Shown one piece after another: positions 1 through 9,252 of a stretch of 64,000 bases of DNA (position 1 is its first letter; every line of letters starts with the position of its first letter). Origin of the DNA: RUG572 sp964386385 (GTDB taxonomy: Bacteria > Verrucomicrobiota > Kiritimatiellia > RFP12 > UBA1067); the NCBI GenBank assembly GCA_964386385.1, contig CAYLRN010000015.1:1-64000 (forward strand). The letters are read 5' to 3'. The position numbers and the translations under genes were made by a program. The notes beneath the pieces were generated by a model. It saw only the letters and a list, made by a program, of their open reading frames with translations, made no database searches and had not been told where the DNA came from.

Positions 1-984
1 TACTACGGCCGCTTCAACCAGGGCGTCGTAACCGTCAACCTCGTGGACATCGCGCTCACAGCCGTCAAGGCGGCCGGTCCGGGCGCCGACGACAACCGCC
101 GCCTCGAGGAGTTCTGGAAGGTCTTCGACGAGCGCATGGAGCTTTGCCACCGCGCTCTCCAGTGCCGCCACGAGCGTCTCACCGGCACGCTCTCCGACGC
201 GGCGCCGATTCTCTGGCAGCACGGCGCTCTCCTGCGCCTCAAGAAGGGCGAAAAGATCGACAAGTACCTCCACGGCGGCTATTCCACGCTTTCGCTCGGC
301 TACGCCGGCCTCTGGGAGACGGTCTACGCGCTGATCGGCAGGAAGCTCACCGAATTCAACGGCGAGATCCTGGGCCTCGACATAATGCAGCGCCTCAACG
401 ACTACACCCGCAAGTGGAAGGCCGCCGAGAACATCGACTACTCGCTCTACGGCACGCCACTTGAATCGACGACGTACAAGTTCGCGAAGTGCCTCCAGGA
501 GCGCTTCGGCATCGTCAAGGGCGTCACCGACCGCAACTACATCACGAACAGCTACCACGTCCACGTCACCGAGCCGATCGACGCGTTCGACAAGCTGGCG
601 CTCGAGGCCAAGTTCCAGAAGCTCTCCCCCGGCGGCGCGATATCCTACGTGGAAGTGCCGAACATGCAGTCGAACATTCCCGCCGTGCTGTCGATCATGA
701 AGTTCATCTACGACAACATCATGTACGCGGAGCTGAACACGAAGAGCGACTACTGCCAGAAGTGCGGCTTCGACGGCGAAATACAGATCGTCAAGGACGA
801 ACACGGAAAGCTCGTCTGGAAATGCCCGCAGTGCGGGAACGTCGACCAGGACAGCATGAACGTCGCCCGCCGCACGTGCGGCTACATCGGCTCGCAGTAC
901 TGGAACCAGGGCCGTACGCAGGAGATAAAGGAGCGCGTGCTGCACGTCTCCAATTCCGTCTGCGAACGGGGCCGCTGCGCCTGA
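1..984 (+). CDS. nrdD: Anaerobic ribonucleoside-triphosphate reductase, C-terminal part
   Basis: Oxygen-independent reduction of ribonucleotides to deoxyribonucleotides by a glycyl radical. The reading frame is open from base 1, so the N-terminus lies outside the window; about 327 residues are present. It opens with the family motif GRFNQGVVTVNL. The C-terminus has a zinc site of two Cys pairs (CQKC and CPQC) followed by RRTCGYIGS, the glycyl-radical loop. The family usually has 600-750 residues, so roughly half is missing to the left. The activase nrdG starts 14 bases after the stop codon, which makes a standard nrdDG operon and points to an anaerobic lifestyle. Identification is secure. Confidence 0.97.
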   Translation, partial: YYGRFNQGVVTVNLVDIALTAVKAAGPGADDNRRLEEFWKVFDERMELCHRALQCRHERLTGTLSDAAPILWQHGALLRLKKGEKIDKYLHGGYSTLSLGYAGLWETVYALIGRKLTEFNGEILGLDIMQRLNDYTRKWKAAENIDYSLYGTPLESTTYKFAKCLQERFGIVKGVTDRNYITNSYHVHVTEPIDAFDKLALEAKFQKLSPGGAISYVEVPNMQSNIPAVLSIMKFIYDNIMYAELNTKSDYCQKCGFDGEIQIVKDEHGKLVWKCPQCGNVDQDSMNVARRTCGYIGSQYWNQGRTQEIKERVLHVSNSVCERGRCA

Positions 985-998
985 CGGCCATTCGGACA

Positions 999-1580
999 AT
1001 GAACTACTGCGAAATCCTGAAGAGCGACATCGCGAACGGTGAGGGCATGCGCGTGTCGCTCTTCGTCGCCGGATGCACCCACCACTGCAAAGGGTGCTTC
1101 AACGTCGGCACGTGGGATTTCGCCGCCGGACGCCCCTTCACGGACGAAACGGAGCGTCTTCTCCTTGCGGAACTCGCGCGTCCGTGGATCGCCGGCCTCA
1201 CACTGCTGGGAGGCGAACCGATGGAGCCGTCCAACCAGCGGGCGATTGCGCCCTTCCTGCGGCGCATGAAAGCGGAACTGCCGGGCAAGACCGTGTGGTG
1301 CTACACCGGATGCGTCTACGAAAGAGACCTCCTCCGGCCGGGCCGCTGGCGCACGGAGACGACGGACGAAATCCTCTCATTCCTTGACGTGCTGGTGGAC
1401 GGCCCGTTCGTCGAAGAGCTCCGCGACATTTCGCTTGCCTTCAGAGGCTCGTCTAACCAGCGCATCCTGCGCCGCTTCTCGCCCGGCCCCGCGGGGCTGG
1501 GCGAGGGCGACGGACTTCAGAACTCCATCCAGCCGGCGGAGACGTCGCTTGGGACCGACCAGTCGCCGGGCGCGAGATAG
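999..1580 (+). CDS. nrdG: Anaerobic ribonucleotide reductase activating protein (radical SAM)
   Basis: Radical-SAM activase that installs the glycyl radical on NrdD. The SAM cluster motif CTHHCKGC sits at residues 26-33, followed by LLGGEP and the family motif FRGSSNQRI near residue 150. The ATG at 999 begins MNYCEILKSDI, typical for the family. The family normally ends soon after the SNQR motif. Here about 35 extra residues, low in complexity and rich in Gly/Pro, follow, and the last 64 bases overlap the 3' end of the convergent nadE gene. The tail may be a read-through extension without function. 193 residues. Confidence 0.95.
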   Translation: MNYCEILKSDIANGEGMRVSLFVAGCTHHCKGCFNVGTWDFAAGRPFTDETERLLLAELARPWIAGLTLLGGEPMEPSNQRAIAPFLRRMKAELPGKTVWCYTGCVYERDLLRPGRWRTETTDEILSFLDVLVDGPFVEELRDISLAFRGSSNQRILRRFSPGPAGLGEGDGLQNSIQPAETSLGTDQSPGAR

Positions 1581-2776
1581 ACGGGAAACACCTTCACGCC
1601 GTCCGGCGCGCAGTTGCGCTTGAACGCCTGCGAGAAGAAACGGCGGAAGAAGACGTCGAGCCACCGGCCGATCTCGGCAGCGGAGTAGACGCCCCTGAAC
1701 GCCTTGCGGGCGAGGGCGAGGATTTCCTTCCGTCCCATGTCCTCGGCGACGAAGTACCACAGGAAGAAGTCGTGCAGTTCATAGGGGCCGACGCAGTCCT
1801 CGGTCTTCTGCGCTATCTCGCCGTCCTTCGCGGGAAGGAGCTCGGGGCTGACGGGGGTGGCGATGATGTCCAGCAGCGCGTCCGCCGCCTTTCCGCCGTT
1901 GTCCTCCGCCCACCATCGGCAGACTTCGCGAACGACGGTCTTGGGCACTCCGGCGTTCACGCCGAACATGCTCATGTGGTCTCCGTTGTAGGTGCACCAC
2001 CCAAGCGCGATTTCGCTCATGTCGCCGGTGCCGACGACGATTCCGCCGAACTGGTTGGCCTTGTCCATGAGAATCATCGTGCGCATCCGGGCCTGCGCGT
2101 TCTCGAACGTGACGTCGTGGTTCGACTCGTCCTGCGCGATGTCCCTGAAATGGCTGCGGCACGTCTTCGCTATGTCGATCGTCTCCAGCTTCAGCCCAAG
2201 CCCGTCGCATAGGAGGCGTGCGTTGCCGCGCGTGCGCTTCGTAGTGCCGAAGCCGGGCATCGTGTAGACGTGGACGCCGGCGCGGTCGAGTCCGAGGACG
2301 TCGAACGCCGTCACCGCGACGAGAAGAGCCAGTGCGCTGTCAAGTCCGCCCGAAAGCCCCAGCACGACGTCCCTGCACCCGATCGCGGAGAGCCGGCGGC
2401 CGAGGCCGACGACCTGCTTCAGAAACACGCGCTCGGCGTGTCCGAGAAACGGATTGCGCGGGTCGTCGCCCTTCCGGATCGGATCGTCCCGCATTTTCCC
2501 CGCGAAGCGGACGGCCGGCGCGTTCTTAATCCGCTTCACCGCCTTCTCTAACTTCGCCATCGCGGCCTTTTCCGCCGCAACGAACGCGGGATGCCCTGTC
2601 AGCGACCCGCAGTCGCCGCCGCGCAGCATGTCCTCGGGGAATTCAAGCGTCCGCTCGCCCGCCTTCGCGAACGCCTTCACCGCGCGAAGCATGATCTCGG
2701 CGTTTCCCCTGAAGTCGCCCGGACGAATCCGGAACATCTCGTCGTACATCCATTCCGCCATCATCTCTTCAGACAT
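1517..2776 (-). CDS. nadE: NAD+ synthetase with a remnant N-terminal nitrilase domain
   Basis: Makes NAD+ from deamido-NAD+, ATP and ammonia. The PP-loop SGGLDS is at residues 142-147, and the downstream synthetase motifs (GTGDMSEIALGW, NGDHMSMFGVNAGVPKT) are intact. At 419 residues it is about 220 shorter than glutamine-dependent NadE. Residues 16-80 (RIRPGDFRGNAEIML, TLEFPED, GDCGSL) resemble the first strands of the nitrilase-type glutaminase domain, including the FPE glutamate, but the lysine and nucleophilic cysteine regions are gone, so glutamine hydrolysis should be lost. The ATG at 2776 follows GAAGGAGACGGAAAG. It lies 41 bases after dsbD, probably in the same transcript. Confidence 0.92.
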   Translation of the reverse strand: MSEEMMAEWMYDEMFRIRPGDFRGNAEIMLRAVKAFAKAGERTLEFPEDMLRGGDCGSLTGHPAFVAAEKAAMAKLEKAVKRIKNAPAVRFAGKMRDDPIRKGDDPRNPFLGHAERVFLKQVVGLGRRLSAIGCRDVVLGLSGGLDSALALLVAVTAFDVLGLDRAGVHVYTMPGFGTTKRTRGNARLLCDGLGLKLETIDIAKTCRSHFRDIAQDESNHDVTFENAQARMRTMILMDKANQFGGIVVGTGDMSEIALGWCTYNGDHMSMFGVNAGVPKTVVREVCRWWAEDNGGKAADALLDIIATPVSPELLPAKDGEIAQKTEDCVGPYELHDFFLWYFVAEDMGRKEILALARKAFRGVYSAAEIGRWLDVFFRRFFSQAFKRNCAPDGVKVFPVYLAPGDWSVPSDVSAGWMEF

Positions 2777-2817
2777 CTTTCCGTCTCCTTCTTTCATGCC
2801 GGACGACCGGCCGCCGG

Positions 2818-3987
2818 TCACTCGCCGCGCCCGGCGCCGACTATCACGTACGCCGGCACTCCCGGTATCGGCAGCCCTTCCAGTTCGGGATGCTTCCTGA
2901 AATCCTCGTTGAAATTCTCGAGCGCGACGTGCCGCACGTCGAACTTCGCAAGCTCCCTTTTCACGTCCTGATCGACGAGAGTGGTCTTCTCCATCGCCGT
3001 GCAGTTGCGGCACCACGACGCGCCGAGAATCAGCAGCGTCGGGCGCGAACCGTCCGAAGCCGGGCCGGCGGAGGCGGCTTGTTCGGCGGCGTCCGCGCCC
3101 TTCGCCGCGGCAAGCCCCGATACGCCCTGCCATCCGTACCATGCGCATAGCGCGAACATCATCAGCGCGAAGACGCGGTTCACCCACTTCATCCACGCGC
3201 CCGGACGCGGAAGGACGGACATCCCGGCGGCGGCGAACGGCCACGGGAGGCCCATTCCAAGCCCAAGCACGAACGGAAGAAGCACCGCCCACGTCCGCCC
3301 CGCGGCATACCACTTCGCCGTCAGGAGAAGCGTCGCGAGGAGAATCGGTTCCACGCACGCGCCGGCCAGGACGGCCGCGCCCGCGCCGAGGAGGAACGGG
3401 CCGCCCTTCGCGACGCCCGAACGGTACTTCGCCAGGTCTACGAAGAAGAACCCCGCCATCGCGCATCCGAGAACCGCGAACACGGCGGCGACGGCGAGAT
3501 TGAACCAGGGGCTTCCCTGGATCGTCCCGAACGCAAAGCCGCCGAGGGCGGCGAAAGCGCCCAAGACGCCGTATGCCGTGGCGATTCCAAGGCCATACGC
3601 CGCACCGCGCCGCCATCCGCGTCCGACAAGCGCCAGGCTCACGGGCACAATCGGAAGGACGCATGGGGTGAGGTTCGCCGCAAGGCCGCCGAGAAGGACG
3701 AGCAGGAGGACGACCGGCAGAGACCTGCCGTCGAAGCGATGCGCGGCGTCGGCCTCCGATGCGTCGCCGCGCAGAAAGCCGATGAACTCCTGCGGCTTCA
3801 TGTAGCCGACCGCGAAGCGGCGGTCGGCATTGCCATCGGCGGAGTTCGCGGGATAGACCCGTTCGCGCGGGACGCCGGCCGCAAGCGCCGCCTCCTCGGA
3901 CGGATAGCACGTCTCGCCGATGCAGACCGGCTTCGCCGAGGCCAGCATGGCGAACGCCGCCGCAAAAAATGCCAGAAAGATTTTCAT
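2818..3987 (-). CDS. dsbD: DsbD/CcdA-like thiol:disulfide interchange protein
   Basis: Inner-membrane protein that passes reducing power from the cytoplasm to periplasmic thiols. In order: a signal peptide (first ~18 residues, ending ASA), a short Cys-containing segment (CIGETCY) in place of the usual DsbD alpha domain, about seven to eight membrane segments with the reactive-Cys motifs NLTPCVLPIVP and GACVEP, then a C-terminal thioredoxin-like domain with GASWCRNC. The 389 residues are compact relative to E. coli DsbD (~565) because the alpha domain is missing. The start is fixed by an extended -10 box only six bases upstream. First gene of a pair with nadE. Confidence 0.9.
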   Translation of the reverse strand: MKIFLAFFAAAFAMLASAKPVCIGETCYPSEEAALAAGVPRERVYPANSADGNADRRFAVGYMKPQEFIGFLRGDASEADAAHRFDGRSLPVVLLLVLLGGLAANLTPCVLPIVPVSLALVGRGWRRGAAYGLGIATAYGVLGAFAALGGFAFGTIQGSPWFNLAVAAVFAVLGCAMAGFFFVDLAKYRSGVAKGGPFLLGAGAAVLAGACVEPILLATLLLTAKWYAAGRTWAVLLPFVLGLGMGLPWPFAAAGMSVLPRPGAWMKWVNRVFALMMFALCAWYGWQGVSGLAAAKGADAAEQAASAGPASDGSRPTLLILGASWCRNCTAMEKTTLVDQDVKRELAKFDVRHVALENFNEDFRKHPELEGLPIPGVPAYVIVGAGRGE

Positions 3988-3993
3988 GCCAAG

Positions 3994-3999
3994 ATTCTA
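3994..3999 (-). promoter_or_regulatory. Extended -10 box of dsbD
   Basis: On the - strand reads TGC-TAGAAT, ending six bases before the dsbD ATG. With the usual 6-8 base spacing the transcript would begin at or next to the start codon, so the mRNA is predicted to be leaderless. Confidence 0.6.
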
Positions 4000-4047
4000 G
4001 CATATCCGCACACGTCTGTGTCACCGGCGGTGGCGAAGGCAAGACCG

Positions 4048-4638
4048 TCACTCCCCGTCGGACGGCACGAACTCGAATGCAATCGACGAGAACGCGCCTT
4101 CCGTGAACTCTATTCGCCTGCCGCCGCCAAGCGCCATCGCGGTCTCCGCCATGAAGACGACCTCGTCGACTCCGTTCGCGACGCGCCGCAGGGCGACGTT
4201 CCCGCGCAGATAGAAGTCCTTCTTCGCGAAGTCCAGGCAGGCCTCGTCCGCCTGCCAGCGCCAGACGGGATCGCGTCCGTCCTCTCCAAACCCCTCCAGC
4301 ACGACGTCGCGGGCGCAGACTATTCCGCCCTCGAACGTCTGCGACTGGTCCGCCCAGACGGATATGCGCGCGGTGGCGTCGGCGTCGATCGACATGAGCG
4401 AGCCGAGAAAGCGGAACGCCCCCGCCTCTATGCCGCGCCGGAAATTGCGCACAGGCCCGTCCATGCGGTCGAGAAGCCCGTTCAGCCGCGCGCCCATCGC
4501 CGCGCTTTCGGATGATACGGCGGCTTCGCCGGCGACGCGGACGTCCTCGCCGCCTTTCGCGCCAGCCCGCGACGCGCCATTCGTAAAGCATCCGCAGAGA
4601 ACCGCCATAAAGGCGACCGCCAATCCAAACCGCACCAT
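4048..4638 (-). CDS. Putative lipoprotein, weakly LptA/OstA-like
   Basis: Begins MVRFGLAVAFMAVLCGCF, a signal peptide with lipobox LCGC, so a lipid-anchored envelope protein of 196 residues. The C-terminal half (VCARDVVLEGFG, ACLDFAKKDFYLRGNVALRR, AETAMALGGGRRIEF) resembles the repeating strands of OstA/LptA-type lipopolysaccharide transport proteins, but the similarity is weak and by eye. The ATG at 4638 is preferred over two upstream ATGs because AGGAG lies seven bases before it; the ATG at 4644 would sit almost on the ribosome site. It follows the SNF2 gene by 29 bases, so the two are probably co-transcribed. Confidence 0.6.
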   Translation of the reverse strand: MVRFGLAVAFMAVLCGCFTNGASRAGAKGGEDVRVAGEAAVSSESAAMGARLNGLLDRMDGPVRNFRRGIEAGAFRFLGSLMSIDADATARISVWADQSQTFEGGIVCARDVVLEGFGEDGRDPVWRWQADEACLDFAKKDFYLRGNVALRRVANGVDEVVFMAETAMALGGGRRIEFTEGAFSSIAFEFVPSDGE

Positions 4639-4667
4639 TTTCATTCTCCTTTCAATCATGCCGCCCC

Positions 4668-7600
4668 CTACAGCCCGACAATGGACTTCACGTCGTCGTA
4701 AGTCAGCTTCTGCACGACCTGCTCGTCCGTTGCGCCGACGGTGGCGTCAATCACGAGCTGCTTCTTCTGCTGAAGGGCGAGAACGCGTTCCTCCACTGAA
4801 TTCTGCGCTATCATCTTCACCACGTAGACCGTGCGCTTCTGTCCGATGCGGTGCGCGCGGTCAGTCGCCTGCGCCTCCACGGCGGGATTCCACCAGGGGT
4901 CGAAGTGGACGACCATGTCGGCGCCGGTGAGGTTGAGGCCGGTGCCGCCGGCGTGGAGCGAGATGAGGAAGACCGGAATCGACTCGTCCGTGTTGAACGT
5001 CCGGCACGCGCCAAGGCGGTCCTTCGTCGCGCCGTCGAGATAGCAGTACCTGACGCCCCGCGCGTCGAGTTCGCGGCGTAGGATGGCGAGCATGGAGACG
5101 AACTGGCTGAAGACCAGCACGCGGTGTCCGCCGTCAATCGCCTCATCCAGCAGCTCCAGGAACGCCTCCAGTTTCCCGGAGAGTTCCATCTGATCCACCG
5201 GCGCGGACTTCCCGGCCTTTTCGCGGTACTCCTTCAGAAGCTCCAGGTCGCTCGCAACCTGCCGAAGGCGCATGAGGAGCGCAAGGATTTCGAACTTCGC
5301 CTTTGCGAATCCGCGCGCCTTGACCATGTCCCCGATCTTCCCGCGCGCCTCCTGCAGAAGCCTGTTGTACCAGCGCTGCTGCTCCGGAGTCATCGGACAG
5401 TACGCCACCTTGACGATCTTCTCCGGGAGGTCCTTCGCCACGGTCTGCTTGAGACGGCGCAGGATGAACGGGTCCAGTTTGTGGCGAAGACGCTCCTGCG
5501 CGGAGCGCCCTTCCGCCCCGCCGGCCTCTATCGGCTCCTGCACGTTCGCCTTGAAGACGTCGTAGCGCCCAAGGTAGTCCGGCATCAGGAAGTCGAAGAT
5601 GCTCCACACGTCGGACACGGAGTTCTCCACGGGCGTGCCGGTCAGGACGAGCCTCTGCACGCTCTGCAGCTGCTTCGCCGCCTTCGCGTTGCGTGTGGAG
5701 CGGTTCTTGATGTGCTGGGCCTCGTCCAGGACGACCACGCTGAACGTGACGCCGAGATATGCGTCCTCGACGTCGCGCTGCAGAAGCGCATACGACGTTA
5801 TCACGATGTCGGCGTCAGGGATGCGCTTGAACGCGGCGGCGCGGTCTGGGCCGGATACGACGAGCCGCTTCATCCACGGCGTGAACTTCTCGGCCTCGGC
5901 GTTCCAGTTCTGGACGAGGGACGTGGGGCAGACGACGAGGGCCGGCTTCCCGCGCGCGTCCGGATCGGTCCGCGCAAGGGAAATCCACGTCAGCGTCTGG
6001 AGGGTCTTGCCAAGGCCCATCTCGTCCGCCAGCAGTCCCGACAGACCGCTTTTCTCCAAAAAGCGCATCCAGTAGACGCCCTGCTTCTGATACGGGCGCA
6101 GCGTGTCCTCAAGCCGTCCGAGGGGCACGGCCTCGTACTTCGCCGCCTCGTCGGCGTTCCGCCGGGCGGAGGACTCGCGCCAGTTCGGGGCGGCTTTCGC
6201 CTCGACCTCGACCGCGTCGCCGAGCGACCATAGGGCCCCGCCGACGTAGGCCGAATACACGCCGTCGACGCGGAAGCGCCCGGCGGCGGCGCCGCCCTGC
6301 CGGGTGGAGCAGTCCTCGAACACCTTGCGCATGGACGATATGGCGTCCGTGTCCAGCAGATACGTCCGCCCGTCCTTCATCACGTAGGAGTCGCCGCGGT
6401 TCATGGCCTCCTGGACGTCGGACTGCGAGACGACTCCGCTCCGCCCCTCGACGTCGAACACGTACCCGACGTCGAACGCGCCGTCCGGGCCGTCCGCCAC
6501 GTCCACCGTGGACAGCACCATCGGAAGTTCGTCGACAATCGGCTCAAGCCGCTCCGAGTATCCGACCTTCCATCCCCGCCTGCGCAGTTGCGGCACCGCC
6601 CCGCCGAGCACGTTGAGCACAACCCGCGGCTCCGCCACGAAATACCGGCTGCCCTCGCCCTTCTCGAATCCGAAGCGGAGCAGCGTCTCGATGGCGGCCT
6701 GTTCGGCCTCAAGGTTGCGGACGTGGTAGAGCATTTTGTCGTCCGGGTCCGGCTGGCAGATCGCGTGCGGCGCCGCGGCGGCGGCGCAGACGATTTCCTG
6801 CTTTCCGTACCGGGCGTAGAGGTCTGCGCCAAGGCTCGCGCGCGAACCGCTAAGGTGCAGGCGAATGACCGGCGTTCCCGGGCGGAAGCGGAAGAGGTCT
6901 TCGGGCAGCGACAGGCGGACTTCGCTCTGCTGGCGGAGAATCCGCAGGTCCTGGAAGAGGAACGACGCCATCGCCTCGCGGGGAATCTCCTCGCTCTTGC
7001 GGTAGACGCTCTGGAACGGGCCCGCCAGCACCTTGGCGAGCTTGAAGAAGCGGCCCCTGGAATGCGCGGCGTCGGAGGGGCGGCTCCAGACGAAGCCCTG
7101 TCTGCCGTTGACGATGAACCTGTCCGCCCCCGCGTCGTGCGCGAACGGAACGTCCGCGACGGGCGAGAGCGTGAAGTGTCCGTTAGTCTCGTCGTATTGC
7201 GCCTGAATGGCGCACTCCACCGCCGGATGCGAGTTGAGGATGTCGAGGACGTTGAGGAAGTCCGCCGGCTTGAGCAGTATCTCCGACGCGGCCGGCCCGC
7301 CGCAGACGTCCTCCAGGACGCCCAGCAAGTTCTCCGCCGCGTCCGAGATGGCGATTCCGCGTCCGCCGCGAAGGCGCGGGTCCTCCGGACGATACCGCCC
7401 GCCCCGTGCGTCCACGAACTCCAGGTGCGCCCGCACTCCGCCGGCATAAAACTCCTCCCAGAAGTTCTCGCCCCAGTTGAACGACATCTTCATCGGGACG
7501 CCGTTCGGCGAGCGCGTGACGTAGGCGGACGAATCGACCGCCGCCGCTCGCCGGGCGGCCCTTCGTTCCGCCTGGTACTTCTCCTCCGCCTCGGGGTCTG

Positions 7601-7895
7601 TCATGCGGCACATGAGGTAGAGGCCGATCGCCACCACGTGAGGGCAGATCAGCCCCCCCTCCTGGTTCATGCGGCATGGGCATTTCGACCATATGTGCCC
7701 GTCGTTCTGCAGGACGAACCCCGTCTTCATCGCGACGCCGTTCGGCAGAAGGAATTCGCCGGACGCAAGGTGCGTGGAGTCGTTCCAGTCGGCCTTGACC
7801 ACCCGTCCCTTCTTCGCCGCCACGAGCGCGCTATTGAAGACGTCCTCGCCGCCCCATGAGACGAGCATCTTCTGCGTGATGTCTGCGGGCGTCAT
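4668..7895 (-). CDS. SNF2-family DNA-dependent ATPase with SWIM zinc finger
   Basis: ATP-driven DNA translocase of the SNF2/RapA-like superfamily-2 group, 1075 residues. An N-terminal SWIM zinc finger is visible (CPC at 72-74, CPH at 84-86). The ATPase core begins near residue 600 with Walker A ADEMGLGKT (about 620), then DEAQH (about 722), SYALLQRD, and the C-terminal helicase half with DPWWNPAVEAQATDRAHRIGQ (about 1000-1015). The ATG at 7895 overlaps the stop codon of the tatD-like gene in ATGA, which selects this start over one 16 codons upstream. This type is common in bacteria and may serve in transcription recycling, repair or defence; nothing here settles the role. Confidence 0.92.
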   Translation of the reverse strand: MTPADITQKMLVSWGGEDVFNSALVAAKKGRVVKADWNDSTHLASGEFLLPNGVAMKTGFVLQNDGHIWSKCPCRMNQEGGLICPHVVAIGLYLMCRMTDPEAEEKYQAERRAARRAAAVDSSAYVTRSPNGVPMKMSFNWGENFWEEFYAGGVRAHLEFVDARGGRYRPEDPRLRGGRGIAISDAAENLLGVLEDVCGGPAASEILLKPADFLNVLDILNSHPAVECAIQAQYDETNGHFTLSPVADVPFAHDAGADRFIVNGRQGFVWSRPSDAAHSRGRFFKLAKVLAGPFQSVYRKSEEIPREAMASFLFQDLRILRQQSEVRLSLPEDLFRFRPGTPVIRLHLSGSRASLGADLYARYGKQEIVCAAAAAPHAICQPDPDDKMLYHVRNLEAEQAAIETLLRFGFEKGEGSRYFVAEPRVVLNVLGGAVPQLRRRGWKVGYSERLEPIVDELPMVLSTVDVADGPDGAFDVGYVFDVEGRSGVVSQSDVQEAMNRGDSYVMKDGRTYLLDTDAISSMRKVFEDCSTRQGGAAAGRFRVDGVYSAYVGGALWSLGDAVEVEAKAAPNWRESSARRNADEAAKYEAVPLGRLEDTLRPYQKQGVYWMRFLEKSGLSGLLADEMGLGKTLQTLTWISLARTDPDARGKPALVVCPTSLVQNWNAEAEKFTPWMKRLVVSGPDRAAAFKRIPDADIVITSYALLQRDVEDAYLGVTFSVVVLDEAQHIKNRSTRNAKAAKQLQSVQRLVLTGTPVENSVSDVWSIFDFLMPDYLGRYDVFKANVQEPIEAGGAEGRSAQERLRHKLDPFILRRLKQTVAKDLPEKIVKVAYCPMTPEQQRWYNRLLQEARGKIGDMVKARGFAKAKFEILALLMRLRQVASDLELLKEYREKAGKSAPVDQMELSGKLEAFLELLDEAIDGGHRVLVFSQFVSMLAILRRELDARGVRYCYLDGATKDRLGACRTFNTDESIPVFLISLHAGGTGLNLTGADMVVHFDPWWNPAVEAQATDRAHRIGQKRTVYVVKMIAQNSVEERVLALQQKKQLVIDATVGATDEQVVQKLTYDDVKSIVGL

Positions 7896-8545
7896 GCCAG
7901 GGCCTCCACGAAGCGAAGCGCGTTCGCCGCCACGGCGTCGCACAGCCGGTCGACGTCCGTCCCGCGCAGCTCCGCCACCTTTGCGTAGATCGCGGCGATG
8001 TCGGGCGCGTCGTCCGCCGCATCATAGTCGGCGTCGGTCTCGACGAGCAGCATGTCTGCGGGAAGCGACTTCACGAAGTCGCGGTAGTTCACCGCATGGT
8101 CGTTGAGGACGGCCGCGCCGACGCCGACGAAGCCGTCGATCGCGCGAATGTCCGGCAGCAGTCCCGCGCTCCGCGAAAATCCGTGGAAGAGGAATGCCGG
8201 GATGCGGTCTGCGAGCGGCCGGCAGGCCTTGACGACCTCGCCCCAGCACTTCGCGCCGTGGAGGACGACGGGGCGGGCGAAACGCGCGGCCAGCTCCAGC
8301 TGCGCGGCGAACGCCGAACGCTGCGCGTCGGAAATCGTCCGATTGCGCAGACGGTCGAGTCCGATCTCGCCCACGCCCGCTGCGGGGTCTCGTTCAAGCG
8401 CGGACTCCAGTTCGGAGAGGTCGGGGACTTTTCCAATCTCGTCCACCTGCCAGGGATGGAAGCCGAGGAAACGGAACTCGCGTCCGTCCACGGAGAGGAA
8501 TGCGTCGTAAGTCCGCCTGTGGAAATGCGCGTCAGCCAGTGTCAT
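7892..8545 (-). CDS. TatD-family metal-dependent hydrolase
   Basis: Likely Mg-dependent DNase or phosphoesterase of the TatD/YcfH amidohydrolase group, 217 residues. Visible metal and active-site motifs: DAHFH near the N-terminus, GFHPW, GEIGLD, VLHGAKCW, FHGFS and ETDADY near the C-terminus, in family order. It is shorter than the usual ~260 residues. Both ends overlap neighbours by four bases (ATGA), upstream with a hypothetical gene and downstream with the SNF2 ATPase, so the three are translationally coupled. Confidence 0.88.
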   Translation of the reverse strand: MTLADAHFHRRTYDAFLSVDGREFRFLGFHPWQVDEIGKVPDLSELESALERDPAAGVGEIGLDRLRNRTISDAQRSAFAAQLELAARFARPVVLHGAKCWGEVVKACRPLADRIPAFLFHGFSRSAGLLPDIRAIDGFVGVGAAVLNDHAVNYRDFVKSLPADMLLVETDADYDAADDAPDIAAIYAKVAELRGTDVDRLCDAVAANALRFVEALA

Positions 8546-9180
8546 GCCATGCCGTCCTGTGCGTTGAATTCAAGAAGAAAGCCGCCATTGTCCGCGAGGT
8601 CGACGCACACGCGCGCGTCCGGCGCAAGGTCCGGGACCGGTTCGCGGACAATGCCGGACGCGGCCGTCTCCGGCGCATCCTTCGCCTGCGGGTCGCGCAG
8701 GGCCGAAAGGCCGTAGCGCAGCGCCCGGCGTTCCTGCGGAATGCGCCACCAGAAATCCTCGAAGCGGACCGTTAGAGTCGTCGCCCGCGCGGCGAAGGCG
8801 CCGATGCGCCAGTCGTCCCCGAAGCGGCGGCCGAATAGAAGGAAGTCGTCAAGCTCGCCGCGCGCGACCCAGAAGTCGTCGCCCGCGCCGTCAAGGCCCA
8901 GGAAGAGCGCGAACGCCAGACGCGCCGCCGGCGTCACGGAGTCGCCGAACTGCGGTGTCGGAAGGGGCCGCGCCGCGAACGGGACGACGCGGAAAGCGAA
9001 GGACAGGGCGTCCGCGCCGTCGCGGATGTGAGCGGACGGCACGGACGGCTCGCATTCAAGGCGCGCCTGCGCGAGGTCGGCCGGCCGCCACCATGTCCTT
9101 TCCGCCGAATGCGCAGACCGGGAGACAAGGCTGCCATCCCGGAATTCAAGCTCCGCGATCGATTCAAATGACGTGTTCAA
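8542..9180 (-). CDS. Hypothetical protein, first gene of the tatD-SNF2 operon
   Basis: I do not recognise the family. 212 residues, no signal peptide and no membrane segment; rich in Phe, Trp and charged residues with alternating hydrophobic strands (RLAFALFLGLDGAGDDFWVA, FEDFWWRIP), which suggests a soluble beta-rich domain, perhaps a binding domain. No ATG is available at the 5' end. I chose the TTG at 9180 because TTGGAG lies six bases upstream; an alternative TTG is at 9192. Its stop overlaps the tatD start. It is the last gene before the restriction-modification island. Confidence 0.55.
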   Translation of the reverse strand: MNTSFESIAELEFRDGSLVSRSAHSAERTWWRPADLAQARLECEPSVPSAHIRDGADALSFAFRVVPFAARPLPTPQFGDSVTPAARLAFALFLGLDGAGDDFWVARGELDDFLLFGRRFGDDWRIGAFAARATTLTVRFEDFWWRIPQERRALRYGLSALRDPQAKDAPETAASGIVREPVPDLAPDARVCVDLADNGGFLLEFNAQDGMA

Positions 9181-9252
9181 TGCAAACTCCAATCGGGCTT
9201 TCTGCCGCCATGCGCTGCCGCGACAAAACTGGCTTCATAGTTCCAATGGCGT

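Noticed and set aside
2777..4591. The upstream part of a very long - strand frame (1517-4591) in line with nadE
   Set aside because: It overlaps dsbD and the lipoprotein gene in another frame and has an Arg/Gly-rich, non-protein-like composition; only the part from 2776 is NadE.
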